Shown: piece by piece, positions 9,560 to 19,218 of the stretch
Position numbering within the stretch: position 1 is the stretch's first letter
Layout of the letters: every line of letters begins with the position of its first letter
From: Nitrospirota bacterium
GTDB lineage: Bacteria > Nitrospirota > Leptospirillia > Leptospirillales > Leptospirillaceae
Length of the DNA: 46,526 nt
Reading direction: 5' to 3'
Assembly (NCBI GenBank): GCA_021828805.1
Contig: JAJZCZ010000006.1
Span: forward strand, 1-46,526
Notes under the pieces: generated by a model
The model's input: only the letters and a program-made list of their open reading frames with translations
Databases searched by the model: none
What the model was told of the DNA's origin: nothing
Translations under genes and position numbers: made by a program

Positions 9560-10408
9560 ATGATGACATTCCAGGATATGGTCATGACCCTCAAGGGGTT
9601 CTGGGCTCGCGAGGGGTGCCTTCTCCTTGAGCCTTACGACATGGAAATGGGCGCCGGGACCTTCCACCCGGCGACCTTTTTCGGCGCCCTTGGCCCTCAG
9701 GAAACTCGTGTTGCCTATGTTCAGGGATGCCGCCGCCCGACGGACGGCCGCTTTGGAGAGAATCCAAACCGCCTCCAGCACTATTACCAGTTTCAGGTCC
9801 TGATCAAGCCCTCTCCGGAGCGCTCCCAGGAGCTTTACCTGGCCAGCCTCGCGGCGCTGGGCTTGCGGTACCCTTCCCACGATATCCGGTTTGTCCATGA
9901 CGACTGGGAATCCCCCACTCTCGGCGCCTGGGGACTCGGCTGGGAAGTGTGGCTTGACGGGATGGAGGTGACCCAGTTCACCTACTTCCAGGAGGTGGCC
10001 GGGATTTCGCTTTCTCCCATCAGTGTGGAGATTACCTATGGCCTCGAGCGCCTTGCAATGTATCTTCAGGGGGTGTCCAACGTCTACGATCTCCGCTACA
10101 ACGATCGGGTCACCTACGGAGATATCTTCCAGGAGAACGAACGTCAGCAGTCAATTTCCAATTTTGAAAAGACCGACAGGGAGCGGGTTCGCCGGGAATT
10201 CGACCAGATGGAGTCCGAGTCCCGCTCCCTCCTTGAGGACGGTCTCTACCGTCCCGCCTATGAAAGGGTCCTCAGGATGTCGCACTGCTTCAACCTTCTC
10301 GATGCCCGTGGTGCCGTGGGAACCGAAGAGCGCCAGCGCCTCATCGGGCGCGTCCGGGGGCTCGCCCGCAAAGTGGCGGCCCTCTACACCGGAAAGGAAG
10401 AACGATGA
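9560..10408 (+). CDS. glyQ: Glycine--tRNA ligase alpha subunit
   Basis: The 282-residue catalytic subunit of the bacterial alpha2-beta2 glycyl-tRNA synthetase, which activates glycine with ATP. It closely follows the family: [18 protein letters not shown] at the start, [40 protein letters not shown] and [15 protein letters not shown]. The start is ATG 9560 (ATGATG, with AAGGAT at 9545-9550), which matches the family N-terminus; the frame is open further upstream but runs through the likely promoter. It overlaps glyS by ATGA. Confidence 0.97.
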   Translation: MMTFQDMVMTLKGFWAREGCLLLEPYDMEMGAGTFHPATFFGALGPQETRVAYVQGCRRPTDGRFGENPNRLQHYYQFQVLIKPSPERSQELYLASLAALGLRYPSHDIRFVHDDWESPTLGAWGLGWEVWLDGMEVTQFTYFQEVAGISLSPISVEITYGLERLAMYLQGVSNVYDLRYNDRVTYGDIFQENERQQSISNFEKTDRERVRREFDQMESESRSLLEDGLYRPAYERVLRMSHCFNLLDARGAVGTEERQRLIGRVRGLARKVAALYTGKEER

Positions 10409-12609
10409 GTGCGGCAAGTACCGGAGGTACCTCCGACCTGCGCCAGAGCGCCATTTTAGAGGTGGGTTGCGAAGAGCTCCCCGCCGCCTCGCTTGCCGAG
10501 GCGCTGGACTCACTGGCCCGCCTGATCCGGGAGGGACTTGAAGAGAAGGGGGCGTCTTTTTCGGAGATCTTTGCCGGGGGGACGCCGGCCCGTCTTGTTG
10601 TCCGTATCGACGGCCTGCTTCCGGAGACGGCCTCCCGGGAGGAGCTCATTACCGGGCCGCCGGTTGCTGCCGCCGGGGAATGGCCCTCCAATCCCTCTCC
10701 CGCCGTCCGGGGGTTTGCCAGGGGGCAGAATGTCTCTCCTGAGAGGCTTGAGGTCGTGGAGACTCCCAAGGGCCGCTATCTCGCCCTGCGTAAAAAGCTC
10801 CCCGCCTCTCCCGTTTTTGAGATCCTGCCGGAAATATTCCAGGGAGCCCTTTCCTCGCTGACATTTTCAAAGAGCATGCGCTGGGGAAAAGGGACCGGTC
10901 CGTTTCTTCGGCCCCTCCTCTGGATCCTGGCCCTCTATCGCGATGAGGTTATTGGTTTTGAATTCGCCGGACAGGTCTCAGGACGGTTGACCTCTCCGCC
11001 CCGGTATCGCGGGGGAACCCCGGTTCTGGTGCGTAATGTCGTGCATTACGACTCGGAGGTCCGGGAGTGGGGTGTTGAGCTCTCAATCCCGCGTCGCCGG
11101 GACCGCATCGAAAATGACCTTGTCCTGGCCATGCGGATGGAGGAGAGTTCGGGAACATGGCCTGATGGCCTGACCCTCTCTCTCGACCCCCAGCTTCTCG
11201 ATGAGGTGACCTGCCTGGTGGAGAGTTACCGTGTGGTCCCGGCGACTCTGCCCGAGCGCTTCTCGGGGATTCCTGCCGCCGTCGTTCGCACCGTTTTGAA
11301 GGTTCACCAGAGGTTTTTTGTGGCCGACTCAGGGCCGGCCCGCCCTGTTGCCCATTTTCTCGGAGTTTCGGGCAATCCCACCGCCGATCTGTCTGTTGTC
11401 CGCGACGGGTATGTGCGCGTGGTGGCGGCCCGCCTCGAGGATGCGGCCTATTATATCGCCCGGGACATGGCCCTTCCCCTCTCAGAGAGGGTCGCTGGCC
11501 TGGACTCTGTGGTCTTCTTTCCGGGGGTGGGTTCGGTGGGCGATAAGGTCCGGGCCACCCGACGCATGCTTTTTGAGGTTCTGGCGCTCTTCCCCGACTC
11601 CCTGATTGCCCGCCACCACACCACCCGTGAAGGGCTGGCCGCTGTCTGTGAGCGGGCGGCCACCCTCTACAAGGCCGACCTTCTCACCGGGCTTGTCAAG
11701 GAGTTCCCGGAGCTTGAGGGAGAGGTGGGCGGCTACTACGCGCTCCGGGAGGCGGAGAAAAACGGGAAGCTGACTCCCTTTGACCGGGAAGTGTCGCAGG
11801 CGATCGCCTCCCACTACTCTCCGCGAACCTTCCGGGACCCCGTCCCCGAAGACCTCCCCTCCATACTCCTCTCCCTGTGCGATCGGGCGGTGGGTCAGGC
11901 CGGGGCCTTTCTGGGCGGCGCCAGTCCCAGCGGCTCCCTTGATCCCTTTGCCCTCCGGCGGAGCGGGTTGGGGCTGGTTCGCCTTCTCGCCGAGGGAGGG
12001 CTCCCGCTGACCCTCACGACGCTTGCAGAGCTGGCAGTTGAGGCCTGGGCTCTTGTTGCTCCCCCCAAACCCCCGGGGGAGATCTCGAAGGCGCTGGCCG
12101 ACTTCTGGGAGGACCGGTTGGAGAGCTTCTTCGCGAGAGATGGAGCGTCGGCCTGGTACGGGGCCGCCCGCCTTCCCGGAGAGCCCCCCTTCCTCTCTCT
12201 GCGTCGCCTGGAGTTCCTCTCGGAGTTTCATCTGACGGAGGACTTTGAGCCCTTTGAAACACTCAAAACACGGGTAGACCGGATCCTCTCCGGAGATCCT
12301 CCTCCCTTTGACCCGTCGCTGATTGTCGTTGCCGAAGAAAAAGCTCTCTGGGAAAAGCTTGCTTCGGCTGGCGAGGCCGCCTTCCCGGCCAACCCCAGCC
12401 GGGAGGATTTTTTTGCCGAGGCGGGACGACTCCGCCCCCTCTTGCCAGTCGTTGACGCCTTTTTTTCCGCAGTTTTGGTCAACGACCCGGACCCGAAGAT
12501 CCGGAATAACCGCCAGGCGCTCGTCGCCCTTCTTTCCCGGCGATTTGCCGTTCTTGGCCGTCTCGACCGCCTCGTCCCGCTTTCCCGGAAGGAGCGGGGA
12601 AACGGGTGA
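10405..12609 (+). CDS. glyS: Glycine--tRNA ligase beta subunit
   Basis: A 734-residue beta subunit that recognises tRNA-Gly and completes the alpha2-beta2 enzyme. The N-terminus [20 protein letters not shown], the middle [18 protein letters not shown] and [17 protein letters not shown] are typical of GlyS. The C-terminal helical region around [20 protein letters not shown] is the anticodon-binding part. It is slightly longer than the roughly 690 residues usual for the family. It starts ATGA over the glyQ stop and ends GTGA into ribD, so all three are probably co-translated. Confidence 0.96.
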   Translation: MSAASTGGTSDLRQSAILEVGCEELPAASLAEALDSLARLIREGLEEKGASFSEIFAGGTPARLVVRIDGLLPETASREELITGPPVAAAGEWPSNPSPAVRGFARGQNVSPERLEVVETPKGRYLALRKKLPASPVFEILPEIFQGALSSLTFSKSMRWGKGTGPFLRPLLWILALYRDEVIGFEFAGQVSGRLTSPPRYRGGTPVLVRNVVHYDSEVREWGVELSIPRRRDRIENDLVLAMRMEESSGTWPDGLTLSLDPQLLDEVTCLVESYRVVPATLPERFSGIPAAVVRTVLKVHQRFFVADSGPARPVAHFLGVSGNPTADLSVVRDGYVRVVAARLEDAAYYIARDMALPLSERVAGLDSVVFFPGVGSVGDKVRATRRMLFEVLALFPDSLIARHHTTREGLAAVCERAATLYKADLLTGLVKEFPELEGEVGGYYALREAEKNGKLTPFDREVSQAIASHYSPRTFRDPVPEDLPSILLSLCDRAVGQAGAFLGGASPSGSLDPFALRRSGLGLVRLLAEGGLPLTLTTLAELAVEAWALVAPPKPPGEISKALADFWEDRLESFFARDGASAWYGAARLPGEPPFLSLRRLEFLSEFHLTEDFEPFETLKTRVDRILSGDPPPFDPSLIVVAEEKALWEKLASAGEAAFPANPSREDFFAEAGRLRPLLPVVDAFFSAVLVNDPDPKIRNNRQALVALLSRRFAVLGRLDRLVPLSRKERGNG

Positions 12610-13808
12610 GCCCCTCCTCGGGAGAGCCGGCGGATCTGCGGTGGATGCAGCGCGCTCTTTCCCTGGCGGAGAGAGGGCGGGACACTGTTGCGCCCAACCC
12701 GATGGTGGGCGCTGTCGTGGTTCGGGACGGGGAAAAGGTGGGCGAGGGGTTCCACCGGGAAGCCGGTCAGGAGCATGCGGAGGTTCTCGCCCTCCGGGCT
12801 GCCGGTGACAGGGCCCGGGGTGCGACACTTTATGTGAACCTTGAGCCATGCTGCCATGTGGAGAAGCGGACTCCGCCCTGTACCGAGGCGATTGTCCGGG
12901 CCGGGATTGCCCGGGTGGTGGTCGCCATGAGAGACCCCAATCCCCGGGTTTTTGGCCGGGGGATCGAACGTCTTGAAGCCCAGCACATCCGGGTCACAGA
13001 AGGACCTCTTTCCTCCCGGGCCTTCGAGCAGAACCGGGGCTTTTCCTCTCTGATCCGCCAGGGGCGGCCCTTTGTCACTCTAAAAGGGGCGATGAGCCTC
13101 GACGGGAAGATCGCGACCGCCTCGGGAGACTCCCAGTGGATCTCCGGTCAGGACTCCCTTTCGTATGCCCACCGTCTCCGTCGTGACCACGATGCGATCC
13201 TGGTGGGTATCAGCACGGCCATGAAGGATGACCCCCGGCTGACCAACCGGCTGGCCGGCACCCATAATCACCAGCCGGTGAGAGTTGTCCTGGACTCCAC
13301 GGGGCGCCTGCCCCCCGACTCCCGCCTTTTTGCCGAGGAGGGAGGGGGGCCGGTCTTTCTGGTGGCAGGATCCCGGGCGCCGGAAAAATCCCTCCGTCTT
13401 CTGGAAAAGAGCGGCGCCCGTATCTTTGTCCTGCCGGAAGAGAGGCCGGGGGAGATCGACCTGCGGGCACTGCTCTCCCTTTTAGAAAAAGAAGGGCTTC
13501 TGACCGTCCTGGTGGAGGGCGGGTCTCGGGTGAACGCCTCGTTTCTCGCTGCGGGCCTTGTGGACCGGATCCGGGTTGTTCTGGCTCCTCTGTTGATCGG
13601 GGGTACCGATGCCATCAGCTGGCTTGGGGGCTCTTCTCCGCCGACACTCTCCCGGGCCCGGAGGCTTCCGGCCTTTTCAGTCATTCGAAGGCTGGGGGAT
13701 GATCTTCTTGTCGGGGCGGATTTCTGGGGGCCGGAGGCGCTGCCGGAGAGGGAGATTGCTTCCATGACGGCCGGGATGACCGCAGGTGGCGGGAAATCAG
13801 ATAAGTGA
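12606..13808 (+). CDS. ribD: Bifunctional riboflavin biosynthesis deaminase/reductase RibD
   Basis: A 400-residue two-domain enzyme for steps two and three of riboflavin synthesis. The N-terminal zinc deaminase has the motifs EHAEVLAL and EPCCHVEKRTPPC, which supply the zinc ligands and catalytic Glu. The C-terminal NADPH reductase begins about residue 150 with PFVTLKGAMSLDGKIAT and includes VLVEGGSRVNASFL. The start is GTG 12606, overlapping the glyS stop by 4 bases, and GGAAGGAGCGGGG just upstream can serve as ribosome binding site. ribE follows after 15 bases. Confidence 0.96.
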   Translation: MSPSSGEPADLRWMQRALSLAERGRDTVAPNPMVGAVVVRDGEKVGEGFHREAGQEHAEVLALRAAGDRARGATLYVNLEPCCHVEKRTPPCTEAIVRAGIARVVVAMRDPNPRVFGRGIERLEAQHIRVTEGPLSSRAFEQNRGFSSLIRQGRPFVTLKGAMSLDGKIATASGDSQWISGQDSLSYAHRLRRDHDAILVGISTAMKDDPRLTNRLAGTHNHQPVRVVLDSTGRLPPDSRLFAEEGGGPVFLVAGSRAPEKSLRLLEKSGARIFVLPEERPGEIDLRALLSLLEKEGLLTVLVEGGSRVNASFLAAGLVDRIRVVLAPLLIGGTDAISWLGGSSPPTLSRARRLPAFSVIRRLGDDLLVGADFWGPEALPEREIASMTAGMTAGGGKSDK

Positions 13809-13823
13809 AAGGAAGACGAACGG

Positions 13824-14462
13824 GTGTTTTCAGGAATTATTGAAGCGACAGGGCAGGTCCTGACACCTGTCGATGGCTCGGGAGATGCCGGGGGAGGACG
13901 TCTGGTAATCGGCGGAGTCCCCTTTGCCGCGGAGCTTGTGCCCGGCGAATCCGTGGCCATCGACGGGGCCTGCATGACAGTGGTGGAGGCCCGGGGTGAA
14001 TCCTTTTTTGTGGATGTTTCCCGGGAGACCCTCCGGGTCACCCGCATGGGAGCCTTCAAGGCCGGCGACCGGGTCAACCTTGAGCGTGCCATGAAGCTCT
14101 CCGACCGTCTGGGGGGGCATCTTGTTCTGGGACACGTGGACTGTCTCGGCCGGATTGACTCCCGGGCGGTCGACGGCAACACCGCCTTCTTCGAGCTCTT
14201 TGTGCCCGCCCCCCACCATCGCTACCTGATTCCCAAGGGGTCCATTACCGTTGACGGGATCAGCCTCACCGTCAATCAGTTCCGCGATCTTCCCGATGGA
14301 AGCGGGAGTCTGGTAACCCTGGCCATCATTCCCCACACCTTGTCGGTGACCTCTCTGGGAGGGCGTCGTCCGGGGGATCGTGTTCATCTGGAGCTCGACA
14401 TGGTCGGCAAGTATGTCGACCGGTTTCGGGCCGTGGACGGGGGGAGCTCTTCTGGTGAGTGA
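13824..14462 (+). CDS. ribE: Riboflavin synthase alpha chain (lumazine-binding)
   Basis: A 212-residue enzyme that dismutates two 6,7-dimethyl-8-ribityllumazine molecules to riboflavin. Two tandem lumazine-binding barrels are visible. The first starts MFSGIIEATGQV, the canonical N-terminus, with SVAIDGACMTVV; the second repeats GHLVLGHVD and SITVDGISLTVN. GTG 13824 has AGGAAG at 13810-13815. The lumazine synthase (ribH) and ribBA genes are not in this window. The 3' end overlaps yacG by 8 bases. Confidence 0.96.
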   Translation: MFSGIIEATGQVLTPVDGSGDAGGGRLVIGGVPFAAELVPGESVAIDGACMTVVEARGESFFVDVSRETLRVTRMGAFKAGDRVNLERAMKLSDRLGGHLVLGHVDCLGRIDSRAVDGNTAFFELFVPAPHHRYLIPKGSITVDGISLTVNQFRDLPDGSGSLVTLAIIPHTLSVTSLGGRRPGDRVHLELDMVGKYVDRFRAVDGGSSSGE

Positions 14463-14673
14463 GCGTCGGTGTACCATCTGCGGGGCTCCGCTGGAGAGCG
14501 GCCTCCGGAGCGTTTTTTGCTCCGGGCGGTGCCGGACGATCGATCTCTCCCGGTGGCTTTCCGAGGAATACCGGATCCGGGGCGGGGAGGATGAGGAGGC
14601 CGGGGGCCTTGTTCGCTCCACGGACAGGGGAGGGGACGCCTCTTCCCCGGACGGCCGGGAGGAAGACCGATGA
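14455..14673 (+). CDS. yacG: YacG-type zinc-binding protein (DNA gyrase inhibitor family)
   Basis: A small 72-residue protein with the YacG signature: CTICGAPLES at the start, then FCSGRCRTIDLSRWLSEEYR, giving four Cys for one zinc. In E. coli, YacG binds GyrB and inhibits gyrase. The start is GTG 14455, inside the end of ribE, preceded by GGGGAG. The C-terminal half is low-complexity and acidic. It overlaps cobI by ATGA. Its place between ribE and cobI is probably an operon accident, but it guarantees co-expression. Confidence 0.85.
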   Translation: MSERRCTICGAPLESGLRSVFCSGRCRTIDLSRWLSEEYRIRGGEDEEAGGLVRSTDRGGDASSPDGREEDR

Positions 14674-15416
14674 CGGAGAATCTTCCCGGGGTCCTTTACG
14701 GGGTCGGCGTGGGTCCCGGGGATCCGGAGCTTCTGACGATGAAGGCTCACCGTATCTTAAGTGAGGTGCCCGTTCTTGCCGTTCCGACCTCCTACGCGGA
14801 TGCCGGGTCGATGGCGATGGAGGTTCTGCGCCCTCTTCTCCAGGATCGGGAGAAGGCGGGACGCGCCCCGGAAATCGTGAGCCTTCTTTTTCCCATGACG
14901 CGTGATGAGGCCATTCTGGCCGAGGCCCGAAAAAAGAATGCCGAGGTTCTTCTGGGCGCCCTCTCCCGGGGAGACGCCGCCTTCGTGGCCCTGGGCGATA
15001 TCCTGTTCTACTCGACCTTCGGAAATCTCCTGTCGGGTCTCTTTCCCCTGGCCCCCGGACTTCGGGTGGAGGTGGTCCCAGGCATTACCGCCTATGCGGC
15101 CGGGGTGGCGAAGCTTGTCGAGCCGCTGACGCAGGGATCGGAGCGTCTGGGGGTCCTGCCGGCCGTCTATGCTCCGGAAGATATCGAGAAGGCGCTCGAT
15201 CTTTTTGAAGTGGTGGTCTTCATGAAGATCAACAAGGTATTTCCGGCGGTGCGGGAGATCCTCTCCCGCCGGGGTCTTCTTGATCGCACCGCCTATCTTT
15301 CCAGCGTGGGAATGCCGGGAGAGAGGATCGAGCGACGGATCGACAGGGTCGCCCCGGAGGAGGTTCCCTATATGTCGCTCCTCGTCGTGCGCAAAAATGG
15401 ATGGATGCCCCGATGA
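14670..15416 (+). CDS. cobI: Precorrin-2 C20-methyltransferase
   Basis: A 248-residue SAM-dependent methyltransferase of the tetrapyrrole methylase fold. The N-terminal YGVGVGPGDPELLTMKA motif is the family start, GDILFYSTFGNL and VVPGITAYAAG match the CobI/CbiL subgroup that methylates C20 of precorrin-2 or its cobalt form. Sequence alone does not decide between early-cobalt (CbiL) and late-cobalt (CobI) substrates. The start overlaps yacG and the end overlaps the next gene, both by ATGA. Confidence 0.9.
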   Translation: MTENLPGVLYGVGVGPGDPELLTMKAHRILSEVPVLAVPTSYADAGSMAMEVLRPLLQDREKAGRAPEIVSLLFPMTRDEAILAEARKKNAEVLLGALSRGDAAFVALGDILFYSTFGNLLSGLFPLAPGLRVEVVPGITAYAAGVAKLVEPLTQGSERLGVLPAVYAPEDIEKALDLFEVVVFMKINKVFPAVREILSRRGLLDRTAYLSSVGMPGERIERRIDRVAPEEVPYMSLLVVRKNGWMPR

Positions 15417-15925
15417 TCAACCCGGCAAATCGCGATCGCGAAGCGGCCCTCTCCTATATCGAACGGTATTTTCTTCCCAGTTCGGCCCTGCTGGGTATGG
15501 TGGGCATGGGGGGGCTCTTTCTCCTGTCGACCTTCCAGTGGCAGCGCCACACGCTCACCGTCCCGGCCTTCACCCGGGAGATGACAATCGGTCTGATGGC
15601 CGGCCTTCTCTCCCTTCTTCATGCCCGCTACCAGTACTTCATCCTCGAGACCTTCCCCCGCCACTACGCAGAGCTCGCCTCCCGGGCCGACCGGATGGTC
15701 CTTTCCCGCCCTGCCGCCATCGTTCACCCCCGGCGCCGTCAGGTGGTAATCGGGTATGTGGCCGGGATCCTCTCCTTTGTTGTTGCGATCGCCCTTCTCC
15801 ATCGGGGAGTCTCCTGGATCGGAGTTGTCTCCTTCGCCATGGCGGGATTTTTTATTACCCGGGTTGTCTTTTGGAAAAAAGTGGTCGAGACGGCCCGCAT
15901 GAATGCTGATGGAGGTGGAAAATGA
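15413..15925 (+). CDS. Uncharacterised four-helix membrane protein in the cobalamin operon
   Basis: A 170-residue protein of no family I recognise. Four hydrophobic segments are visible: roughly residues 25-43 (ALLGMVGMGGLFLLSTF), 56-73, 112-130 (VVIGYVAGILSFVVAIALL) and 136-155. A basic, polar loop with HPRRRQ lies between the second and third. There is no signal peptide, Cys pair or His cluster suggesting metal transport. It starts ATGA over the cobI stop and ends ATGA into cobM, so it is translated in lockstep with corrin-ring enzymes. ATG 15413 is chosen for this overlap. A cobalt, corrinoid or unrelated transport role is possible but not shown. Confidence 0.75.
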   Translation: MINPANRDREAALSYIERYFLPSSALLGMVGMGGLFLLSTFQWQRHTLTVPAFTREMTIGLMAGLLSLLHARYQYFILETFPRHYAELASRADRMVLSRPAAIVHPRRRQVVIGYVAGILSFVVAIALLHRGVSWIGVVSFAMAGFFITRVVFWKKVVETARMNADGGGK

Positions 15926-16749
15926 CGGGGATTCCCCTGCGGGAGATCCGCCCGGGGGTGGTCTATTTTGTGGGGGCCGGTCCCGGGGCCCCTGACCTCC
16001 TGACCGTCCGGGCCGCGCGCCTGCTTGAGGCGGCCCAGCTTGTGGTCTTTGCCGGGAGTCTTGTGCCGGAGGGGACGATGCGGGAGCTGTCCCCCCGGGG
16101 AGTCTGGGTTGACTCGGCGGGGATGACCCGGGAGGAGATCGTGGAGGCCCTGGCCCGGTCGGCGGAAAAAGGCGAAATTGTGGTCCGGTTGGCCTCGGGA
16201 GATCCCTCCATCTTCGGCGCCATGGCCGAGATGACCACGGCGCTGGATGACCGGGGAATTTCCTGGGAGGTTGTTCCGGGAGTGAGTTCTGTTTTTGCCG
16301 TGGCGGCGGCCCTTGGCATGGAGCTCACCCTCCCCGAGGTCAGCCAGACGGTCATCCTCACCCGCACCGCCGGCCGGACTCCCATGCCGGAGGGGGAGGA
16401 TCTCGTCTCTCTGGCCTCCCATGGCTCCACCCTGGTGGTCTTCCTCTCCATCGACCGTATCGGGGAGCTCGTGGCGGATCTCCTCAAGGTGCGCCCCCCC
16501 TCCACCCCCGTGGCGGTTGTTGCCCGGGCGAGCTGGGAGAACGAGCGGATCTGCCGGGGGACCCTTGAGACGATCGAGTCTGAGGTGAAAAAGGCCCGGA
16601 TCATGCGCCAGGCGCTTTTTGTCGTGGGACGTGTTCTCGACCCCGAGCTCCGGAGAGCGGCTCGAAGCCGGCTTTATGCTGCCGACTTCACTCACGGATT
16701 CCGGGAAGGAAGCATCGCCTCTGCAGACCCCGGTACTCCAACGAAATAA
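15922..16749 (+). CDS. cobM: Precorrin-4 C11-methyltransferase
   Basis: A 275-residue tetrapyrrole methylase. VYFVGAGPGAPDLLTVRAARL, VVFAGSLVPEG, VRLASGDPSIFGAM and EVVPGVSSVFAVAAALGMEL match CobM/CbiF, which moves a methyl group from SAM to C11 of precorrin-4 or cobalt-precorrin-4. It is the last gene of the rightward run that starts at glyQ. Its final 58 bases overlap the convergent GGDEF/EAL gene, so the two transcripts are complementary at their ends. Aerobic versus anaerobic route cannot be decided here. Confidence 0.9.
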   Translation: MTGIPLREIRPGVVYFVGAGPGAPDLLTVRAARLLEAAQLVVFAGSLVPEGTMRELSPRGVWVDSAGMTREEIVEALARSAEKGEIVVRLASGDPSIFGAMAEMTTALDDRGISWEVVPGVSSVFAVAAALGMELTLPEVSQTVILTRTAGRTPMPEGEDLVSLASHGSTLVVFLSIDRIGELVADLLKVRPPSTPVAVVARASWENERICRGTLETIESEVKKARIMRQALFVVGRVLDPELRRAARSRLYAADFTHGFREGSIASADPGTPTK

Positions 16750-19166
16750 CCCTGCCCCAGCGTTACCCCGCACGAGATCGCCATATCAAGAGACGCCTGA
16801 TCTTCGATTCCTTCTCCCACCGTCTTGATCCCCAGTGATCGCGCCAGGCTCACGATACTGTGGACGATGGCCAGATCCACCGTGCTTCCCCGTCCGGCTC
16901 CCAGGATGAAGGGGCCGTCGATCTTCAGGTAGTCCACCGGAAATTCCCGAAGATAGTGGTGAGACGAAAATCCCGCTCCGAAATCATCAATTGAAAAGGA
17001 AAACCCCAGAGTTTTCAGCTCCCGGATAAGGTTTTCCACGATGCGCACGTTCTTGATGGCCTGCCGTTCGGTGATCTCGAAGGCGATACGATGGTTGGCA
17101 ATGGCGGATTTGTTGACGATATCCACGATCCGGTTGGCAAAATCGGGGGCAGCCATGCCGTAGGGGGTCATGTTGAAGAAGAGGGTGCCTGAGAGCCCCC
17201 GTTCTGTGGCGATCGTCAGAGCCTTTTCCAGAATCGAGAAATCCATGGATGCCGCCAGGCCTGCCCGCTCCACAATGGAGATGAACTCCCCGGCGGTGAC
17301 GATCTTGCCATCGTCATCCTGAAGACGTGCCAGTACTTCATATCCCGTGACCGTCTGTGCTGAAAGGTCCATGATGGGCTGGAAGTAGGGAAAGATCCGG
17401 TCGCTTCTGACCAGATCCAGAAGGTGCGCCTCCCGCTGTCCGGCGGTATGGAAATGAGTGGCCTCGCCCGGGTCGGGGACGCGGTAGGTATTCTTTCCTG
17501 CCTGCTTGGCTTTGTACATCATGCGGTCGGCGAGCGAAAAGAGGTCCTGGGCGTTTGAGGCATGGTCCGGGTAGAGGGCGATCCCGATGGAGATCGAAGC
17601 CTCAATGAGGGGTTGTCCCGCTTCCTCCGGCTCCATCCGGAAGAGGGAGATCTTTTCCCGGATCCGGTCGACGATGGTCGTAGCTCCGGCGAGGTCCACC
17701 TCCGGGAGGACAAAGGCGAACTCGTCTCCTCCATAGCGTGCGAGGATGTCTCCCTGCCGGGTTTCCGAAAGGAGGATTGCGGCCATTTCCTTGAGAAACC
17801 TGTCTCCGGTGGCGTGTCCGAAACTGTCATTGATCCGCTTGAAGTCATCGAGGTCGACGACACAGACCGCAAAGGAGTTGTCGTGGCGGCTGGCACGCCC
17901 TACCTCGTACTCCAGAAGCTCCCAGAAGACCCGCTGGTTGAAGAGGCGGGTCAGGGGATCCCGCACGGCATAATATTCGATCTCCTTGTTGTAAAGAGAC
18001 AGCGCCTTCACCGATCCGAGCACATTGAGGATAGAGACGAGAAAGCCGCGGACCACCAGTTTGCGAATGGCATCGGAGCGGGTTCCGGCCAGACCCACAC
18101 CGACAATGCCGCCGATCTGTGGACGATCGAGAAGAAGGCTTTCTGTTTCGAGGACGATGGAGTCTTCCGGGTGGGTCTGGGGCGGCGTGGGGGTGGTGGC
18201 CACTTCATGGAAGAAGGTGAGCTGTTTTTCCTCGGGGAGCAGGGCGTGCTCCCGGACCCGCCGGTCGATCGACTCCTCAAAGTAGCGCAATTCATTTGGA
18301 GTGGGCGCCCCGTTCCAGAAGACATGAAGTTCGTAGATCTCCTCGGGGCTGACAAAGAGAGAAAAAAGAAATCGTACGGGAAAGGTGTGGTTGATCTGAA
18401 GAAGAAGATTTTTGGTGAATTCCTTCCACTCCCGGATGACGTCGGAGGTGATGAGGAGCTTCTTGGTCAGGTCGACTTCAAATTCAAGGGTCTTGAGAAA
18501 TCCGATCGAGCGCTGTTCGAGAAGCATAAAGGAGATGAGGAGGGCCAGAAAAAGAAGGAAGGAGGCGTTGAGGACGAGAGCCCGTCGATGCCGGAGGATC
18601 AGTCCCTGCTCCCGGAGGTGGCTCTCCTGGGCGTCGATTTGCCGGCCAAGAGTGAGGATGAGTCCGTACATCCGGGAGGAGAGGGCCCGGGGGATGATCG
18701 CCGAGCCTGTGGATGCCTTCTTCTTGAGGATCGCTTCGATATTCTGGATCGAGGTATAGACAAAGAGGGAGTTCAGGGCATGAACATTACGGGCCTCCTC
18801 GGACAGGAGGTTGCTTGAGAGTTGCTGCATGCTTGCGAGAGAGGTGATGGCCTGAACCTGATAGCCGCGGAAGAGAGAGCGCTCGGAAGCAGAGAAGGGG
18901 GTCCGGGCCTGAACCATGACAAAAAGAGAGGCAGAGACCGAGCGAAGGTTATTCTTCACGTCGCGATAATGGGCGGCGGTACGGGCGAGATGGCGGAGCT
19001 CCGTGTTGGTGCTCAAAAAGAGCGCAACATTTGTCAGGAGAATGATGCCGGCCGCTATCGACAACACGATTGTTGTCCGCAGGAGAGAGCGGGTGGCCTG
19101 GCCAGGATGTTCGAGATCCTGGAGGATCCGGGATGCCAGTGCCGTTTTCTTCTTCAGTAACTCCAT
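16692..19166 (-). CDS. Membrane-bound GGDEF/EAL c-di-GMP enzyme
   Basis: An 824-residue protein. Two membrane helices (about 29-51 and 198-217) enclose a roughly 145-residue helical periplasmic sensor. A cytoplasmic region of about 190 residues with GAF-like features follows. The GGDEF domain (YGGDEF, 479-483) has RQGD five residues before it, so synthesis and product inhibition are both plausible. The EAL domain reads EVL at 610-612 but keeps the catalytic Glu, FEITERQ, DDFGAGFSS, LKIDGPF, GEGIED and QGYFVG. ATG 19166 has GGAGAG at good spacing. The gene ends inside cobM on the opposite strand. A palindrome at 19204-19218 lies just upstream. Confidence 0.93.
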   Translation of the reverse strand: MELLKKKTALASRILQDLEHPGQATRSLLRTTIVLSIAAGIILLTNVALFLSTNTELRHLARTAAHYRDVKNNLRSVSASLFVMVQARTPFSASERSLFRGYQVQAITSLASMQQLSSNLLSEEARNVHALNSLFVYTSIQNIEAILKKKASTGSAIIPRALSSRMYGLILTLGRQIDAQESHLREQGLILRHRRALVLNASFLLFLALLISFMLLEQRSIGFLKTLEFEVDLTKKLLITSDVIREWKEFTKNLLLQINHTFPVRFLFSLFVSPEEIYELHVFWNGAPTPNELRYFEESIDRRVREHALLPEEKQLTFFHEVATTPTPPQTHPEDSIVLETESLLLDRPQIGGIVGVGLAGTRSDAIRKLVVRGFLVSILNVLGSVKALSLYNKEIEYYAVRDPLTRLFNQRVFWELLEYEVGRASRHDNSFAVCVVDLDDFKRINDSFGHATGDRFLKEMAAILLSETRQGDILARYGGDEFAFVLPEVDLAGATTIVDRIREKISLFRMEPEEAGQPLIEASISIGIALYPDHASNAQDLFSLADRMMYKAKQAGKNTYRVPDPGEATHFHTAGQREAHLLDLVRSDRIFPYFQPIMDLSAQTVTGYEVLARLQDDDGKIVTAGEFISIVERAGLAASMDFSILEKALTIATERGLSGTLFFNMTPYGMAAPDFANRIVDIVNKSAIANHRIAFEITERQAIKNVRIVENLIRELKTLGFSFSIDDFGAGFSSHHYLREFPVDYLKIDGPFILGAGRGSTVDLAIVHSIVSLARSLGIKTVGEGIEDQASLDMAISCGVTLGQGYFVGVPGSAEAMLPSRNP

Positions 19167-19203
19167 GTCTGGCTCTCCATGGAAAGATCGTGGTCTGAAA
19201 GCA

Positions 19204-19218
19204 GGGAGACGGTCTCCC
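19204..19218. promoter_or_regulatory. Palindrome upstream of the GGDEF/EAL gene, possible operator
   Basis: GGGAGAC-G-GTCTCCC is a 7-bp perfect inverted repeat with one central base, 38 bases upstream of the start codon at 19166. No T-run follows on either strand, so it is not a terminator. A repressor site or leader hairpin is possible. Confidence 0.3.

Noticed and set aside
17562-18818. A 418-codon plus-strand frame inside the GGDEF/EAL gene
   Set aside because: It is antisense to a protein with intact GGDEF and I-site motifs. Long shadow frames are normal in GC-rich DNA.
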